Positions 50,923 through 60,698 are shown, numbered from the stretch's first letter. The stretch: 64,000 nucleotides of DNA from Clostridiales bacterium (GCA_022800625.1 JAAWQR010000006.1:17200-81199); one strand, 5' to 3'. Notes: generated from the letters alone by a model not told the origin. A program made the numbers and translations.

Positions 50923-53343
50923 ATGATACAAAACGAAGAATATCTATCTTTAAAGAAACAGCTCTTTGATAAATATTATGAAAAACTGAATGATAAGCAG
51001 CGCGAGGCAGTGTATACCGTAAACGGTCCTCTTCTTATTCTTGCAGGAGCGGGAAGCGGAAAAACAACCGTCCTCGTAAACAGAATATCGCATATAATCA
51101 GATACGGAAACGCGTACTATTCGACACTGACACCGCCTGATGTCAGTGAATCGGATATTTTATCCATGCGAGATGCGCTTTCGCTTTCTCATGATGAGCT
51201 TGGCGAGTTTCTGATGCGTTTTCGTGTGAATCCTGCACCCGCATGGTCGGTTATGGGCATAACCTTTACAAATAAGGCTGCAAACGAGATAAAAACGCGA
51301 ATTTCCGGAGTTTTCGGAGAAGACAGCGATGAAGTCAGAGAAATCCGTACGGGAACTTTTCATTCAATATGCGTTCGCATTTTAAGACGCTGGGGTGAGA
51401 GGATCGGATATGCACAGGGATTTGGAATTTGCGACATGACCGACAGCAAGAAAGAGCTGTCGGAGTGTATGAAGAAGCTGAACATCGATGAAAAAACGTT
51501 TCCCGTAAAGTCGATACAAAATGAGATCAGCCGTGCAAAAGATAAGCTTATGACGCCTGAGGATCTGTTGCGAGAGGCAGGAACTGATATAAAGCTTCGC
51601 CGCACGGCAGAAGTTTATGATCTGTATGCCAAACGGCTGAAAAGCCAGAATCTTTTTGATTTTGACGACATTATTATGAGAACAGTAGAATTGATAGAAA
51701 CAGACTCAGAGGTGCGTGAAAAATTACAGCATACATACAGATATGTTTGTGTGGACGAGTATCAAGATACAAATTACGCACAGCTGAAGCTGACGCTGCT
51801 GCTCTCTGACTTTTACCGCAACATTATGGTAGTCGGAGACGATGATCAGAGTATATATAAATTCCGCGGAGCGGTAATTGAGAACATTTTGAATTTCGAT
51901 AAAAATTACGATAATACCAAGGTAATAAAGCTTGAAGAGAACTACCGCTCAACGTCAACCATTCTTGAAGCTGCGAACGCAGTTATTTCAAATAACTCGG
52001 GAAGGCTCGGAAAAACTCTGTGGACAAGCGGTGAGAGGGGCGACAAAATCGTAATAAAAAATCTGCGCACGCAGAATGATGAGTCGAGATATCTCTCCGA
52101 TGAGATCACGGCAAGAGTAAGAGACAAAAAGAACAAATTCTGTGATTTTGCTGTGCTTTACCGAATGAATACACAGTCGCGCGTTATCGAGCAGGCTTTT
52201 GCAAAGAGCGGAATTCCATACAGAATGCTCGGCGGTATGCGATTCTTCGACCGAATGGAGGTTAAGGATATCGTATCATATCTTCAGGTTATAAATAATC
52301 CGCTTGATGATATTAGGCTTTCAAGAATAATCAACGTGCCGAGACGCGGCATCGGGGACAAATCTTTCGGTATTGCCGAGACTCTCGCATATGAAACTGG
52401 ATTTTCTATACTTGAATTCATGAAAAATGCGCGTCAGTATACGGCAATATCCACAGGAGCTGCAAATTCAATGAGAGATTTTGCATATCTTATAGATTCG
52501 CTCAGGGAAGACGCTTCAAGAATGTGCGTTTCCGATCTTATTCGACGGGTTATCGATATCACTGGATACGGCGCTATGATCGATGAAATTAAGGAGAAAA
52601 ACGAGAGGGAAGAGAGACAGAGCAACCTTGAAGAGCTTATATCGGCGGCTGTTCAGTATGAGGACAGCGCAGATGATCCGAATCTGCTCGAATTTCTTGA
52701 GGAAGTTGCGCTTGTTTCAGATATCGATAAGTACGATGAAGAAGCGGATGCTGTTGTTCTCATGACGATTCACAGCGCAAAGGGACTTGAGTTTCCTGTT
52801 GTATTCCTTCCCGGAATGGAAGAAAATATATTTCCTAGCTACATGACTGTTATGAATCCCGATGAAATTGAGGAAGAACGCCGTCTTGCATATGTTGCGA
52901 TAACGCGTGCAAAGCGCAATCTTTACATAACTCACGTAAATGACAGAATGCTGAACGGAAGGACTCAGTACAATATGCTCTCCCGCTTTGCAGCGGAGAT
53001 TCCTCAGGCTCTTGTTGAAAGGGCAGACGACGGAAACATAAGCGCAAGATCTTTTGCCCCGCGAAAGGCAGATTATGCCGTCAGAGAAGCAAATAAGGTA
53101 AAATCGGGCGCGAGAGCCGCAGGACTTGTCGAAGCAACACGCAGTACGCCAATACCGCAGCGTCAAAGCACGGGCAGTATTGAAAAGTTTAAGGCAGGTG
53201 ACAGCATAAAGCACCCTGTTTTCGGCTCAGGCGTTATACTTTCCGTAAAACCTATGGGCGGAGATATTCTATACGAGATCGTATTTGAAAGCGCGGGAAC
53301 AAAGCGATTGATGGCAACATATGCAAAGCTGAAACGTGCATGA
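50923..53343 (+). CDS. pcrA: UvrD/PcrA-type ATP-dependent DNA helicase
   Basis: 806 residues. Superfamily 1 motifs in order: GAGSGKTT (I), ITFTNKAANEI (Ia), VCVDEYQDTN (II), VVGDDDQSIYKFRGA (III), LEENYRST (IV), MTIHSAKGLEFPVVFLPG (V) and AYVAITRAKRN (VI). It unwinds DNA 3'-5' in repair and dislodges recombinase filaments. An extra segment of about 40 residues between motifs I and Ia (TPPDVSESDILSMRDALSLSHDELGEF) lengthens domain 1A. The C-terminus has the Tudor-like region AGDSIKHPVFGSGVILSV that binds RNA polymerase in PcrA. rodA follows 43 bases later. Confidence 0.95.
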   Translation: MIQNEEYLSLKKQLFDKYYEKLNDKQREAVYTVNGPLLILAGAGSGKTTVLVNRISHIIRYGNAYYSTLTPPDVSESDILSMRDALSLSHDELGEFLMRFRVNPAPAWSVMGITFTNKAANEIKTRISGVFGEDSDEVREIRTGTFHSICVRILRRWGERIGYAQGFGICDMTDSKKELSECMKKLNIDEKTFPVKSIQNEISRAKDKLMTPEDLLREAGTDIKLRRTAEVYDLYAKRLKSQNLFDFDDIIMRTVELIETDSEVREKLQHTYRYVCVDEYQDTNYAQLKLTLLLSDFYRNIMVVGDDDQSIYKFRGAVIENILNFDKNYDNTKVIKLEENYRSTSTILEAANAVISNNSGRLGKTLWTSGERGDKIVIKNLRTQNDESRYLSDEITARVRDKKNKFCDFAVLYRMNTQSRVIEQAFAKSGIPYRMLGGMRFFDRMEVKDIVSYLQVINNPLDDIRLSRIINVPRRGIGDKSFGIAETLAYETGFSILEFMKNARQYTAISTGAANSMRDFAYLIDSLREDASRMCVSDLIRRVIDITGYGAMIDEIKEKNEREERQSNLEELISAAVQYEDSADDPNLLEFLEEVALVSDIDKYDEEADAVVLMTIHSAKGLEFPVVFLPGMEENIFPSYMTVMNPDEIEEERRLAYVAITRAKRNLYITHVNDRMLNGRTQYNMLSRFAAEIPQALVERADDGNISARSFAPRKADYAVREANKVKSGARAAGLVEATRSTPIPQRQSTGSIEKFKAGDSIKHPVFGSGVILSVKPMGGDILYEIVFESAGTKRLMATYAKLKRA

Positions 53344-53386
53344 GGCAGAGCATAGTAACAAATTTCAGTAAAGGCTCGGACAAGTT

Positions 53387-54529
53387 ATGAAAGAATTTTC
53401 CGTATCCCTGAGGGATAAGCTGAAAAAAATGGACAAGACGGTGGCACTGACAGCTATTGCCATGACAGCGCTCAGTATTCTTGTGCTTTGGGGCGGTTCG
53501 GACGTGTTTAAGGGCGGACACCAGAAAGTTATTATACAGTGTGTTTCCGCTTCTCTCGGTATCATATTGATGATTGGAATATCTCTCCTTGATTATGATG
53601 AGGTATGCTCCAAATTTGAGCTTGTATTCTTTGCGGTATCGGTGGCGCTGATGCTCCTTACGATAGTTCTGAACCTAAATTCGTCAAGTTCCACCAATAA
53701 AAACTGGATAACGATAAAAGGGTTACCTTTCAGTATTCAGCCTGCGGAGTTTGTAAAAATAACGTTTATAATCACTTTTTCAAGGCACGTTGACCGCCTG
53801 AGAGATGAAATAAACAAAATAAAAAATGTTGCGATTTTGATGGTTCATGCAGGAATCATACTCGGACTTATTATGATAACCGGCGACCTCGGTACGGTTC
53901 TTGTTTATATGTTTATAGTAGCGGCGATACTGTTTGCAGCCGGACTGTCACTTTGGTATTTTGCTGCCGCCGCCCTCATTGTCGTTTTAGTAAGCCCGAT
54001 ATTATGGGGAAAGCTTAAAGTTTATCAGCAAAACCGTATCATAGTCGGATTCAATCCCGAGCTTGATCCTGAAGATTTCGGATATCAGGCGCTGATGAGT
54101 AAAAAAGCCATTATCTCGGGCGGATTTACGGGAGCAGGGATAAAAGGAGGCACTCAGTTCGGGAAAGTTCCCGCAGCTCACTCAGACTTTCTGTTCTGTG
54201 TGCTTGCGGAGAAGCTCGGATTCTTCGGAACGCTTACATATATTGTCCTTATGGCTGCGTTGATAATTCGCCTTTTGGTGCTTTCTCGCAGAACCCGAAA
54301 GGACTATGCGTCGCTTATATGCGTGGGAGTTGCGGCTGTGCTCATAGCTCAGACGCTTGAAAACATCGGGATGTGCCTTGCTATGCTTCCCGTTGTCGGA
54401 ATCACGCTTCCGTTCTTTTCATACGGAGGATCGTCAATGCTAGCCATGTATATTGCTCTCGGAGTTATTCAGAGTATTTGCACGCATAACAAAAAATACT
54501 ATTTTGAGCGTGAAACGTCAAGGCAGTAG
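53387..54529 (+). CDS. rodA: RodA/FtsW-family peptidoglycan polymerase (SEDS protein)
   Basis: 380 residues with about ten membrane helices. SEDS signatures: WITIKGLPFSIQPAEFVK, ITGDLGTVLVYMF, FGYQALMSKKAIISGGFTGAGIKGGTQFGKVPAAHSDFLFCVLAEKLGFFG and LPFFSYGGSSMLAMY. The Asp in HSDF is the catalytic-type residue of the polymerase. It elongates glycan strands together with a class B PBP in the elongation machine. RodA is preferred over FtsW or SpoVE on the basis of the short loops and general pattern; SpoVE cannot be excluded. Confidence 0.88.
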   Translation: MKEFSVSLRDKLKKMDKTVALTAIAMTALSILVLWGGSDVFKGGHQKVIIQCVSASLGIILMIGISLLDYDEVCSKFELVFFAVSVALMLLTIVLNLNSSSSTNKNWITIKGLPFSIQPAEFVKITFIITFSRHVDRLRDEINKIKNVAILMVHAGIILGLIMITGDLGTVLVYMFIVAAILFAAGLSLWYFAAAALIVVLVSPILWGKLKVYQQNRIIVGFNPELDPEDFGYQALMSKKAIISGGFTGAGIKGGTQFGKVPAAHSDFLFCVLAEKLGFFGTLTYIVLMAALIIRLLVLSRRTRKDYASLICVGVAAVLIAQTLENIGMCLAMLPVVGITLPFFSYGGSSMLAMYIALGVIQSICTHNKKYYFERETSRQ

Positions 54530-54551
54530 CCTGATTCGGAGTGGAGATAAT

Positions 54552-55130
54552 ATGAGTAAGACTACAAAAGGAAGAATAGTTGACGCCGCATGGAGGCTTT
54601 TTTATGAACGAGGTTTTGATGAAACTAAGATCGAAGATATCGTCAGAGAGTCGGCAACCTCCAAAGGATCATTTTATCATTATTTCAACAGCAAGGACGA
54701 GCTTCTCGGATCTCTTGCATATCTTTTTGATGAGAAATATGCCGAGATCGAAAAAAATATCAACATTGAAGATGATCCGATAGATATTTTGCTTTATTTA
54801 AATCACGAGCTGTTTGTGATGATTGAGGATAATATTGATTTCTCGCTTCTCTCTCGCCTTTATTCCGCTCAGCTCATGCCGCGAGGGGGGAAAGAACTTC
54901 TAGACTATAACAGGTATTATTATAAGCTGCTTAATAAGATAATACTTCGCGGCAGAGAGAACGGCAAGCTTGATACAACACGCACTGCTAAGGATACGGT
55001 TCATTTGTACGCAATGTGCGAAAGGGCGATCATTTATGATTGGTGCATATCGGGCGGCAGCTATTCGCTTTCCGAATATGCCGCGCGAATTATGCCAATT
55101 TTTCTTTCAGCTTTGCGTGCAAAAAAGTGA
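54552..55130 (+). CDS. TetR-family transcriptional regulator
   Basis: 192 residues from ATG 54552 (GTGGAG); the track's longer N-terminus overlaps rodA. The N-terminal helix-turn-helix is typical (RIVDAAWRLFYERGFDETKIEDIVRESATSKGSFYHYFNSKDELLG). The rest is the helical ligand-binding/dimer domain. It probably represses a nearby target when ligand is absent. The likely target is the symporter gene downstream, where a perfect 22-bp palindrome follows the promoter. Confidence 0.92.
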   Translation: MSKTTKGRIVDAAWRLFYERGFDETKIEDIVRESATSKGSFYHYFNSKDELLGSLAYLFDEKYAEIEKNINIEDDPIDILLYLNHELFVMIEDNIDFSLLSRLYSAQLMPRGGKELLDYNRYYYKLLNKIILRGRENGKLDTTRTAKDTVHLYAMCERAIIYDWCISGGSYSLSEYAARIMPIFLSALRAKK

Positions 55131-55273
55131 ATTCATATATTGTTTACACATTTTTATGGTAAAGTATCAGGAGCATTCTTTATTTTATTCTTTCTGAATT
55201 CCCCTTAAAATAAAGATAAAATATTTATTTATAACGACTGAGGTATAGAATTCGTTCTGTACCTCGGTTTATG

Positions 55274-55302
55274 TTGCGTTCTGTCGTTTTTTGTTTTATA
55301 AT
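55274..55302 (+). promoter_or_regulatory. Promoter of the PutP-type symporter gene
   Basis: TTGCGT, 17-bp spacer, TATAAT. Confidence 0.7.
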
Positions 55303-55312
55303 ATTTTTGTAA

Positions 55313-55334
55313 CATCTGTATGACTGTACAGATG
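55313..55334. promoter_or_regulatory. Candidate TetR operator
   Basis: CATCTGTA, TGACTG, TACAGATG: perfect 8-bp arms with a 6-bp spacer. It begins about 4 bases after the predicted transcription start, an ideal position for repression. Confidence 0.55.
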
Positions 55335-55365
55335 ACAATATTTTCAGCTTCTTAAGGAGGACTCA

Positions 55366-56844
55366 ATGAAGCTTTTTGCATTTATTCTTTATTTTGCAGT
55401 GGTGCTTGGAATCGGAGTATATTTCTTCCTGCGCACGAAGAGTGCAAGCTCTAAGGATTACTTTCTCGGCGGACGCTCAATGGGACCGTGGGTCACTGCT
55501 ATGAGCGCTCAGGCATCAGACATGAGCGGCTGGCTGCTTATGGGTTTCCCGGGCAGTATCGTGGCATTCGGTTTCGGTAAAATGTGGATAGGTATCGGTC
55601 TTGCTCTCGGAACGATTGCCAACTGGATCTTGGTTGCTCGGCGACTTCGCAGATTTTCCGTTGCGGCGGGAGACTCTATTACAATTCCCGAGTATCTGTC
55701 AAACAGGTTTGCGTCAAAGAATCCAGCTCTGCGTATCGTGTGTGCTGTAGTATTTCTTATCTGTTTCACTCTCTATGTCGCATCCGCTTTTGCGGCAGGC
55801 AAAGAGCTTTTCATCGATGTACTTCCGTCTCTCGCGGACAAGCCGAATCTTGCGATGTTTATATTTGCGGTAATTCTCATTTCATATACTTTCCTCGGCG
55901 GTTTTAAGGCTGTTTGTTATACGGACTTTTTCCAGGGAATTATGATGCTTGTTGCAATTCTTGCTGTTCCGATAATCATACTTTTCACAAAGAATCTTGA
56001 TTTTGGGGCGATCAACAGCGGATTCGAGGGAACGGCGAATTACTTTGTTTCAAATCCGTTTTCGGCTACTCCCCAGGATATAATCTCAGGACTTGCATGG
56101 GGACTCGGATACTTCGGAATGCCTCATATTCTTGTTCGCTTTATGGGTATCCGAAAAGCGTCGATGGTTAAGAAATCAGCTACTGTAGCTTCAGTTTGGG
56201 TAGTGCTTTCACTTGGAGCGGCTATTCTTATAGCTCTTTTCGGAAGACTTCTTCATCCTGAGCTTATAGCGAACGGAACGCAGGAAACAGTGTTTATTGT
56301 GCTTTCAAACGATCTGTTCCCTCCGTTCATAGCAGGTGTGCTGCTTTCAGCCATCCTTGCAGCTGCTATGAGTACCGCTGATTCACAGCTTCTTGTAGCC
56401 TCATCATCATTTACAAGCGATATCTATAAAACGGTATTCAGACGTAAGGCGTCTGATAAAGAAGAACTTTGGATAGGCAGATGTGTCGTTATCATAGTTG
56501 CGGTCGTTGCTTATTTTATAGCTGCTAATCCGAACTGCGGAGGAATTATGGATCTTGTCGGAAACGCGTGGGCAGGCTTCGGCGCGGCGTTCGGACCTGT
56601 TATCCTTCTCTCGCTTTTCTGGAGAAGACTTACATATGCAGGAGCAATAACTGGAATTATAACGGGTATTGTGACTGACGTACTTTGGCTTAATTTCCTC
56701 TCTGAAAAAACGGGTATATATGAAATCGTTCCCGGATTTATAGTTTGTCTTATCGCAGCAGTTGCAGTTTCACTGATAGGTCCGAAGCCTTCTAAAGAGG
56801 TTACGGATATCTTCGACGCGGCAACATCAGCTGTTGAGGAATAA
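55366..56844 (+). CDS. putP: Sodium:solute symporter (PutP/SSS family)
   Basis: 492 residues with about 13 membrane helices. Family signatures: SKDYFLGGRSMGPWVTAMSAQASDMSGWLLMGFPG (Na+ and substrate region of helix 1-2), IAGVLLSAILAAAMSTADSQLLVASS (SSS motif), GNAWAGFGAAFGPVILLSLFW. This is the proline-transporter type; substrate proline or a related amino acid. SD AAGGAGG. Divergence from other SSS members cannot be judged by eye. Controlled by its own promoter, possibly through the TetR protein upstream. Confidence 0.9.
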   Translation: MKLFAFILYFAVVLGIGVYFFLRTKSASSKDYFLGGRSMGPWVTAMSAQASDMSGWLLMGFPGSIVAFGFGKMWIGIGLALGTIANWILVARRLRRFSVAAGDSITIPEYLSNRFASKNPALRIVCAVVFLICFTLYVASAFAAGKELFIDVLPSLADKPNLAMFIFAVILISYTFLGGFKAVCYTDFFQGIMMLVAILAVPIIILFTKNLDFGAINSGFEGTANYFVSNPFSATPQDIISGLAWGLGYFGMPHILVRFMGIRKASMVKKSATVASVWVVLSLGAAILIALFGRLLHPELIANGTQETVFIVLSNDLFPPFIAGVLLSAILAAAMSTADSQLLVASSSFTSDIYKTVFRRKASDKEELWIGRCVVIIVAVVAYFIAANPNCGGIMDLVGNAWAGFGAAFGPVILLSLFWRRLTYAGAITGIITGIVTDVLWLNFLSEKTGIYEIVPGFIVCLIAAVAVSLIGPKPSKEVTDIFDAATSAVEE

Positions 56845-56860
56845 AATAAACATGTCGAGT

Positions 56861-56895
56861 GGCAGGGGATTTTCGGAATCTCCTGTCTTTCTTTA
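56861..56895 (+). terminator. Terminator after putP
   Basis: GGCAGGGGATT and AATCTCCTGTC form a stem with one wobble and one mismatch around TTCGG, followed by a T-rich tract. Confidence 0.7.
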
Positions 56896-56920
56896 TCTTT
56901 GTCCGATAATAAAAATACTG

Positions 56921-56949
56921 TTGAAACGATGCAAATAATAATGTATAAT
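56921..56949 (+). promoter_or_regulatory. Promoter of the glycosidase-like/MtaB fusion
   Basis: TTGAAA, 17-bp spacer, TATAAT, 55 bases before the ATG. Confidence 0.7.
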
Positions 56950-57003
56950 ATAATGTGGTATTTTGCCACATGTTATTTAACGCACAGATAGGAACTAATA
57001 ATA

Positions 57004-60000
57004 ATGTTTAATATATTGAGTGATATATGGGCGCATCCGGGTGCAGTTCATGCACCTGTTGTGCCTTTTGATATTACAGATGTGAGTGTAGATGAGATAG
57101 AAGTGCATATAAAGGAGCTGAGAAGCCTCGGCTGCGATACATTGCTTATTACGGTTGATGAAGACTGCAAGGTAAGCGAAGCTGTGCTTGACGCTCTGTT
57201 TGCCGCTGCCTCATACAGACATATGCTTGTATTTATACATGAATCGATAGTTACAGCGTATACAGGAATGACTGATACCATGCTTCGCGCATGCAATCCC
57301 ATGTCATGTTCGCATATTCTGAAAATATCGGATTCTCCTGTAGATAGTTACGGCGTCGGAGAAGAACTTGTATCAGAGCTTAATGTAAGATACAAAGACG
57401 GTGTGCTCGAAAATGCCGGGTCGATATCTCCTTCCGACAGGGCGGCAGCCGCTGAGAACAGAAAAATGTATATAAGTCTGAGCGCTGAAACTGATGGAAT
57501 CGATCTTCTCGAGTGCAACACTGCGGAAATTCTTGTCGGTGCATTTGAGATATTTTTTGAGAGGTTCCGCGAAGTGTCGGCAGGGTCGCTTGTAGGGTTT
57601 AAAACCGACAGGATAAATCGATATGTAAGCTCCGACTGTATTTATTGGACATATGATATGATAGAGCGCTTTCACGCTCTCGGCGGAACGGATATCATAC
57701 TTGTTTCTCTCCTTTCGGATAATCAGCCAAAGCGCCCAAGCCGCCATTATAAAGAAGGTCTTAGAATATATAAAAAGGCGCTTGCCGAACTTTTAAACGA
57801 AAGCTTTTGCAATCCTCTTTCCGAGTGGTGCGGAAAAAATTCGCTTTCTCTTACAGGTGAAGTGCCGTATGAATTTATAAGTGATATGTCATCAAGCTTT
57901 ACATTGCCGATCTTCTCAGACGAGGGATTTGACTCGGTCAAAACTGACGGTGACAGCATATGGTTCAGTATCAAATGCCTTGCCGATATGGCGCGCGGAG
58001 AAGGATTTACGGGGGCAGGATATAAATGTAATTCTATGGATGCAGATTCGCTTATGAAAGAGGTAATGCTTGCCGTGTCTGCTTCATGCGCTTTGATTTT
58101 TCTCACCGACGGATTTGTTTTACGCTCTCACCTTAATGATATCGGCGTCAGACGAGAAGATATGCGTCAGATGTTTACCTATATCAAACGTCTGTCATCT
58201 CTCGGAACATCGTGCGGCTGTATGAGCGACGTTGCTGTGCTTTGCGATAACGGTATGATACCGTATTCGGGAGCTTCAAAACTGACTGCTATGGGGATAA
58301 AATTTAATTTTGTCTCTTTAAAGCAGTTGACGGAGCGTGCTCATATTCATAACGGAAAAGTACTGATTGATAAATTTGCATACAGTACGGTATTTGTTGA
58401 TCCGCGTATCAGAATGTCGCCGCTTGATGTTAAAAAGCTCGGCGAGCTTCCCGTACAGGGAGGAAAAATGTATATCGGCAGCTCGTTTGGTGATTATGCA
58501 AAAAAGCACGTGAAAATTTCGGATTTTGACAAAGAATGCGCAGGGAAGGTCACTAAGCTTGAAACGATAAAAAGCGGATGCGAATTTCTTATATTACTTA
58601 ATCGCTTCGATAAGGCTGTAAATCTGAATTTTAAAATCGATCTCGGAAAACGTGCATATACTTTTGATCCTGAAAGCGGAAATAAAACTGAGATCGTTCC
58701 TGACGGAACTATAGATGAGCCGTATAAATCAATTCATATAGCTTCCTATGGAATTTGCGTTATCGGTATGAATTCTGATGAATTTTCGGAAAAACCGCAG
58801 AGCGTACCTCTCAAAGTATCTGAGATCATTTCTCTGAAGCAGGGTGAAAATACAGTTGATATTCCTTTTTCGGATGATATGAAATGCTATATTTCTGTTG
58901 ATTTGTTTGACGGAGCATTTTGCGATGTTATACTTAACGGAATTGAGGTCAAAAGAATTCTGTATCCGCCGTACAGTGCGGATATAACTGACATCGTGTC
59001 AGTCGGCGAAAATGTGCTGATCGTTAAATCTGAAGGAGATGTGCACGGTGCATGTCTGCATATATTCAGGAAATGCGATGCTGTGTCGGGGAAGACTGCA
59101 TATACGGTTTCAGCGGCGGCGCTCGGTTGCAGGGTGAATCAGTATGAGACAGACGCTCTCTTACAGTCCTTTTCAAAGATGGGATATGCTAAAGTATCGT
59201 TCGGCACACCTGCCGATGTTACCGTTATCAACACATGCACCGTTACAAGTGAGAGCGATAGAAAGTCTCGCCAGATGATAAGGCGTGCGGCGTCTGTCAG
59301 TCCGGGATCTGTCGTTGTGGTAACCGGTTGCTATGCTGAAACGGGCAGAGCTAAAATTGAAGAGATAGACGGCGTAAAATGTATAGTCGGCAACGCATCA
59401 AAATCGGATATACCGTCTATTGCGCACTCCATTCTCACAGAAAACAAAGCTCCCGATATCGCAGTGTCGGATGTATCGGAGGCTCAATTTGATAATATGA
59501 CACTGACAGAACCGCAGCGCGTACGCTCCTATATAAAAATTGAGGACGGATGCAACAATAAATGTTCGTATTGTATTATTCCGAAAGCGCGCGGCAGAGT
59601 TCGCTCAAAAGCCGCCGATGTTATATCGAAAGAGGGAAGAGCACTGCATGCGGCAGGCTGTCTTGAGGTTATTCTGACTGGTATAGAAGCCGCGTCATAC
59701 GGCTCAGATTTCGGGCGTGACAGATATTACGGTGAATCACTTGCTTCGGTCATTGAAGAAATGGGAGTAATCGGCTTTGAGAGAATTGGTATGGGCTCTC
59801 TCGATCCTACGGTTATGAATTCTTCATTTGTTGAAAGAATTTCAAAAGTACCGCAGGTGCTTCCTCATTTTCATCTGTCTGTGCAGAGCGGCTCATCGCC
59901 GGTACTCGCTCGGATGAGAAGAAAATATAACGCGGATATGCTCCGCGATTGTATAGATCGGATCCGTCAGTCAATTCCCAACGTAATGCTTAGTGCGGAT

Positions 60001-60429
60001 ATAATCGTTGGATTCCCCGGCGAAAGCGAGGAGGAGTTCGGGGAAACCGTAGAATTTATAGAAAAAACGAAGTTTTTGCACCTGCATATTTTTCCGTATT
60101 CACCGCGAGAGGGAACTGAAGCGGCTGAGATGGAGTGTCAGCTCTCAAACGAAGAAAAAAGCCGCAGGCTTCATATTTTAGAGAAAAAGCAGCAAGAGAT
60201 AAAACGCTCCTTGCTTGAAGAATATGTGGGGAGTCATAAAAATACTCCTGTGCGCGTGCTTGCGGAGCAGATAAAAAACGGACGAGTTATCGGTCATTCG
60301 GAACACTATGTCGAAATTGAGCTTGACTTGCCGACCTCAATTGAAAAGACTGATGAGCTTGTCGGAAAAGTTGTATGCGGTTATCTTACCGAAACTGACG
60401 GTGAGACATGTCGAGGTTATATATCTTAA
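57004..60429 (+). CDS. Glycoside-hydrolase-like protein fused to tRNA methylthiotransferase MtaB
   Basis: 1141 residues without a stop. Residues about 1-690 resemble large glycosidases of the GH106/GH2-like type: a barrel-like region ending in NPLSEWCGKNSLSLTGE, a Rossmann-like middle (SDVAVLCDNGMIPYSGASKL) and a C-terminal sugar-binding-like jelly roll (GAFCDVILNGIEVKRILYPPYSADITD). Residues about 697-1141 are a complete MtaB: ALGCRVNQYETDA, CNNKCSYC at Cys850/854/857 for the SAM cluster, IIVGFPGESEEEF, and a C-terminal TRAM domain. MtaB adds the methylthio group to t6A37 of tRNA. A GTG at 59083 could start a separate MtaB, but its SD is poor. One upstream promoter serves the whole ORF. Confidence 0.88.
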   Translation: MFNILSDIWAHPGAVHAPVVPFDITDVSVDEIEVHIKELRSLGCDTLLITVDEDCKVSEAVLDALFAAASYRHMLVFIHESIVTAYTGMTDTMLRACNPMSCSHILKISDSPVDSYGVGEELVSELNVRYKDGVLENAGSISPSDRAAAAENRKMYISLSAETDGIDLLECNTAEILVGAFEIFFERFREVSAGSLVGFKTDRINRYVSSDCIYWTYDMIERFHALGGTDIILVSLLSDNQPKRPSRHYKEGLRIYKKALAELLNESFCNPLSEWCGKNSLSLTGEVPYEFISDMSSSFTLPIFSDEGFDSVKTDGDSIWFSIKCLADMARGEGFTGAGYKCNSMDADSLMKEVMLAVSASCALIFLTDGFVLRSHLNDIGVRREDMRQMFTYIKRLSSLGTSCGCMSDVAVLCDNGMIPYSGASKLTAMGIKFNFVSLKQLTERAHIHNGKVLIDKFAYSTVFVDPRIRMSPLDVKKLGELPVQGGKMYIGSSFGDYAKKHVKISDFDKECAGKVTKLETIKSGCEFLILLNRFDKAVNLNFKIDLGKRAYTFDPESGNKTEIVPDGTIDEPYKSIHIASYGICVIGMNSDEFSEKPQSVPLKVSEIISLKQGENTVDIPFSDDMKCYISVDLFDGAFCDVILNGIEVKRILYPPYSADITDIVSVGENVLIVKSEGDVHGACLHIFRKCDAVSGKTAYTVSAAALGCRVNQYETDALLQSFSKMGYAKVSFGTPADVTVINTCTVTSESDRKSRQMIRRAASVSPGSVVVVTGCYAETGRAKIEEIDGVKCIVGNASKSDIPSIAHSILTENKAPDIAVSDVSEAQFDNMTLTEPQRVRSYIKIEDGCNNKCSYCIIPKARGRVRSKAADVISKEGRALHAAGCLEVILTGIEAASYGSDFGRDRYYGESLASVIEEMGVIGFERIGMGSLDPTVMNSSFVERISKVPQVLPHFHLSVQSGSSPVLARMRRKYNADMLRDCIDRIRQSIPNVMLSADIIVGFPGESEEEFGETVEFIEKTKFLHLHIFPYSPREGTEAAEMECQLSNEEKSRRLHILEKKQQEIKRSLLEEYVGSHKNTPVRVLAEQIKNGRVIGHSEHYVEIELDLPTSIEKTDELVGKVVCGYLTETDGETCRGYIS

Positions 60430-60567
60430 TGCAGATCGTGTTCCTGAAAATTAAATAGAGTTCAGTTCTGAAAGCGGAGGAAAATAAAAGAGGATTTGGG
60501 TCTTCGGAAAATATTCTTCCACTTTTTACGGTTCTACAAAAATATAAATGAAATTTTATATAATCTA

Positions 60568-60596
60568 TTTACTGAATGATAATTTTGTGGTATACT
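60568..60596 (+). promoter_or_regulatory. Promoter of tRNA-Arg
   Basis: TTTACT, 17-bp spacer, TATACT; duplicated in diverged form at 7798-7826. Confidence 0.75.
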
Positions 60597-60616
60597 ATTC
60601 AGGTAAACAAAATAAT

Positions 60617-60690
60617 CCGCCCTTAGCTCAGATGGATAGAGTACCGGATTCCGATTCCGATGGTCGTGGGTTCGACTCCCTCAGGGCGGG
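60617..60690 (+). tRNA. tRNA-Arg (CCG)
   Basis: 74 bases. Acceptor CCGCCCT/AGGGCGG (7 pairs), D-arm GCTC/GAGT, anticodon loop TTCCGAT with anticodon CCG, T-loop TTCGACT. Two stem positions do not pair: C27-A43 in the anticodon stem and T50-T64 in the T-stem. It reads CGG codons. CCA is not encoded. Confidence 0.9.
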
Positions 60691-60698
60691 ATAAACCG

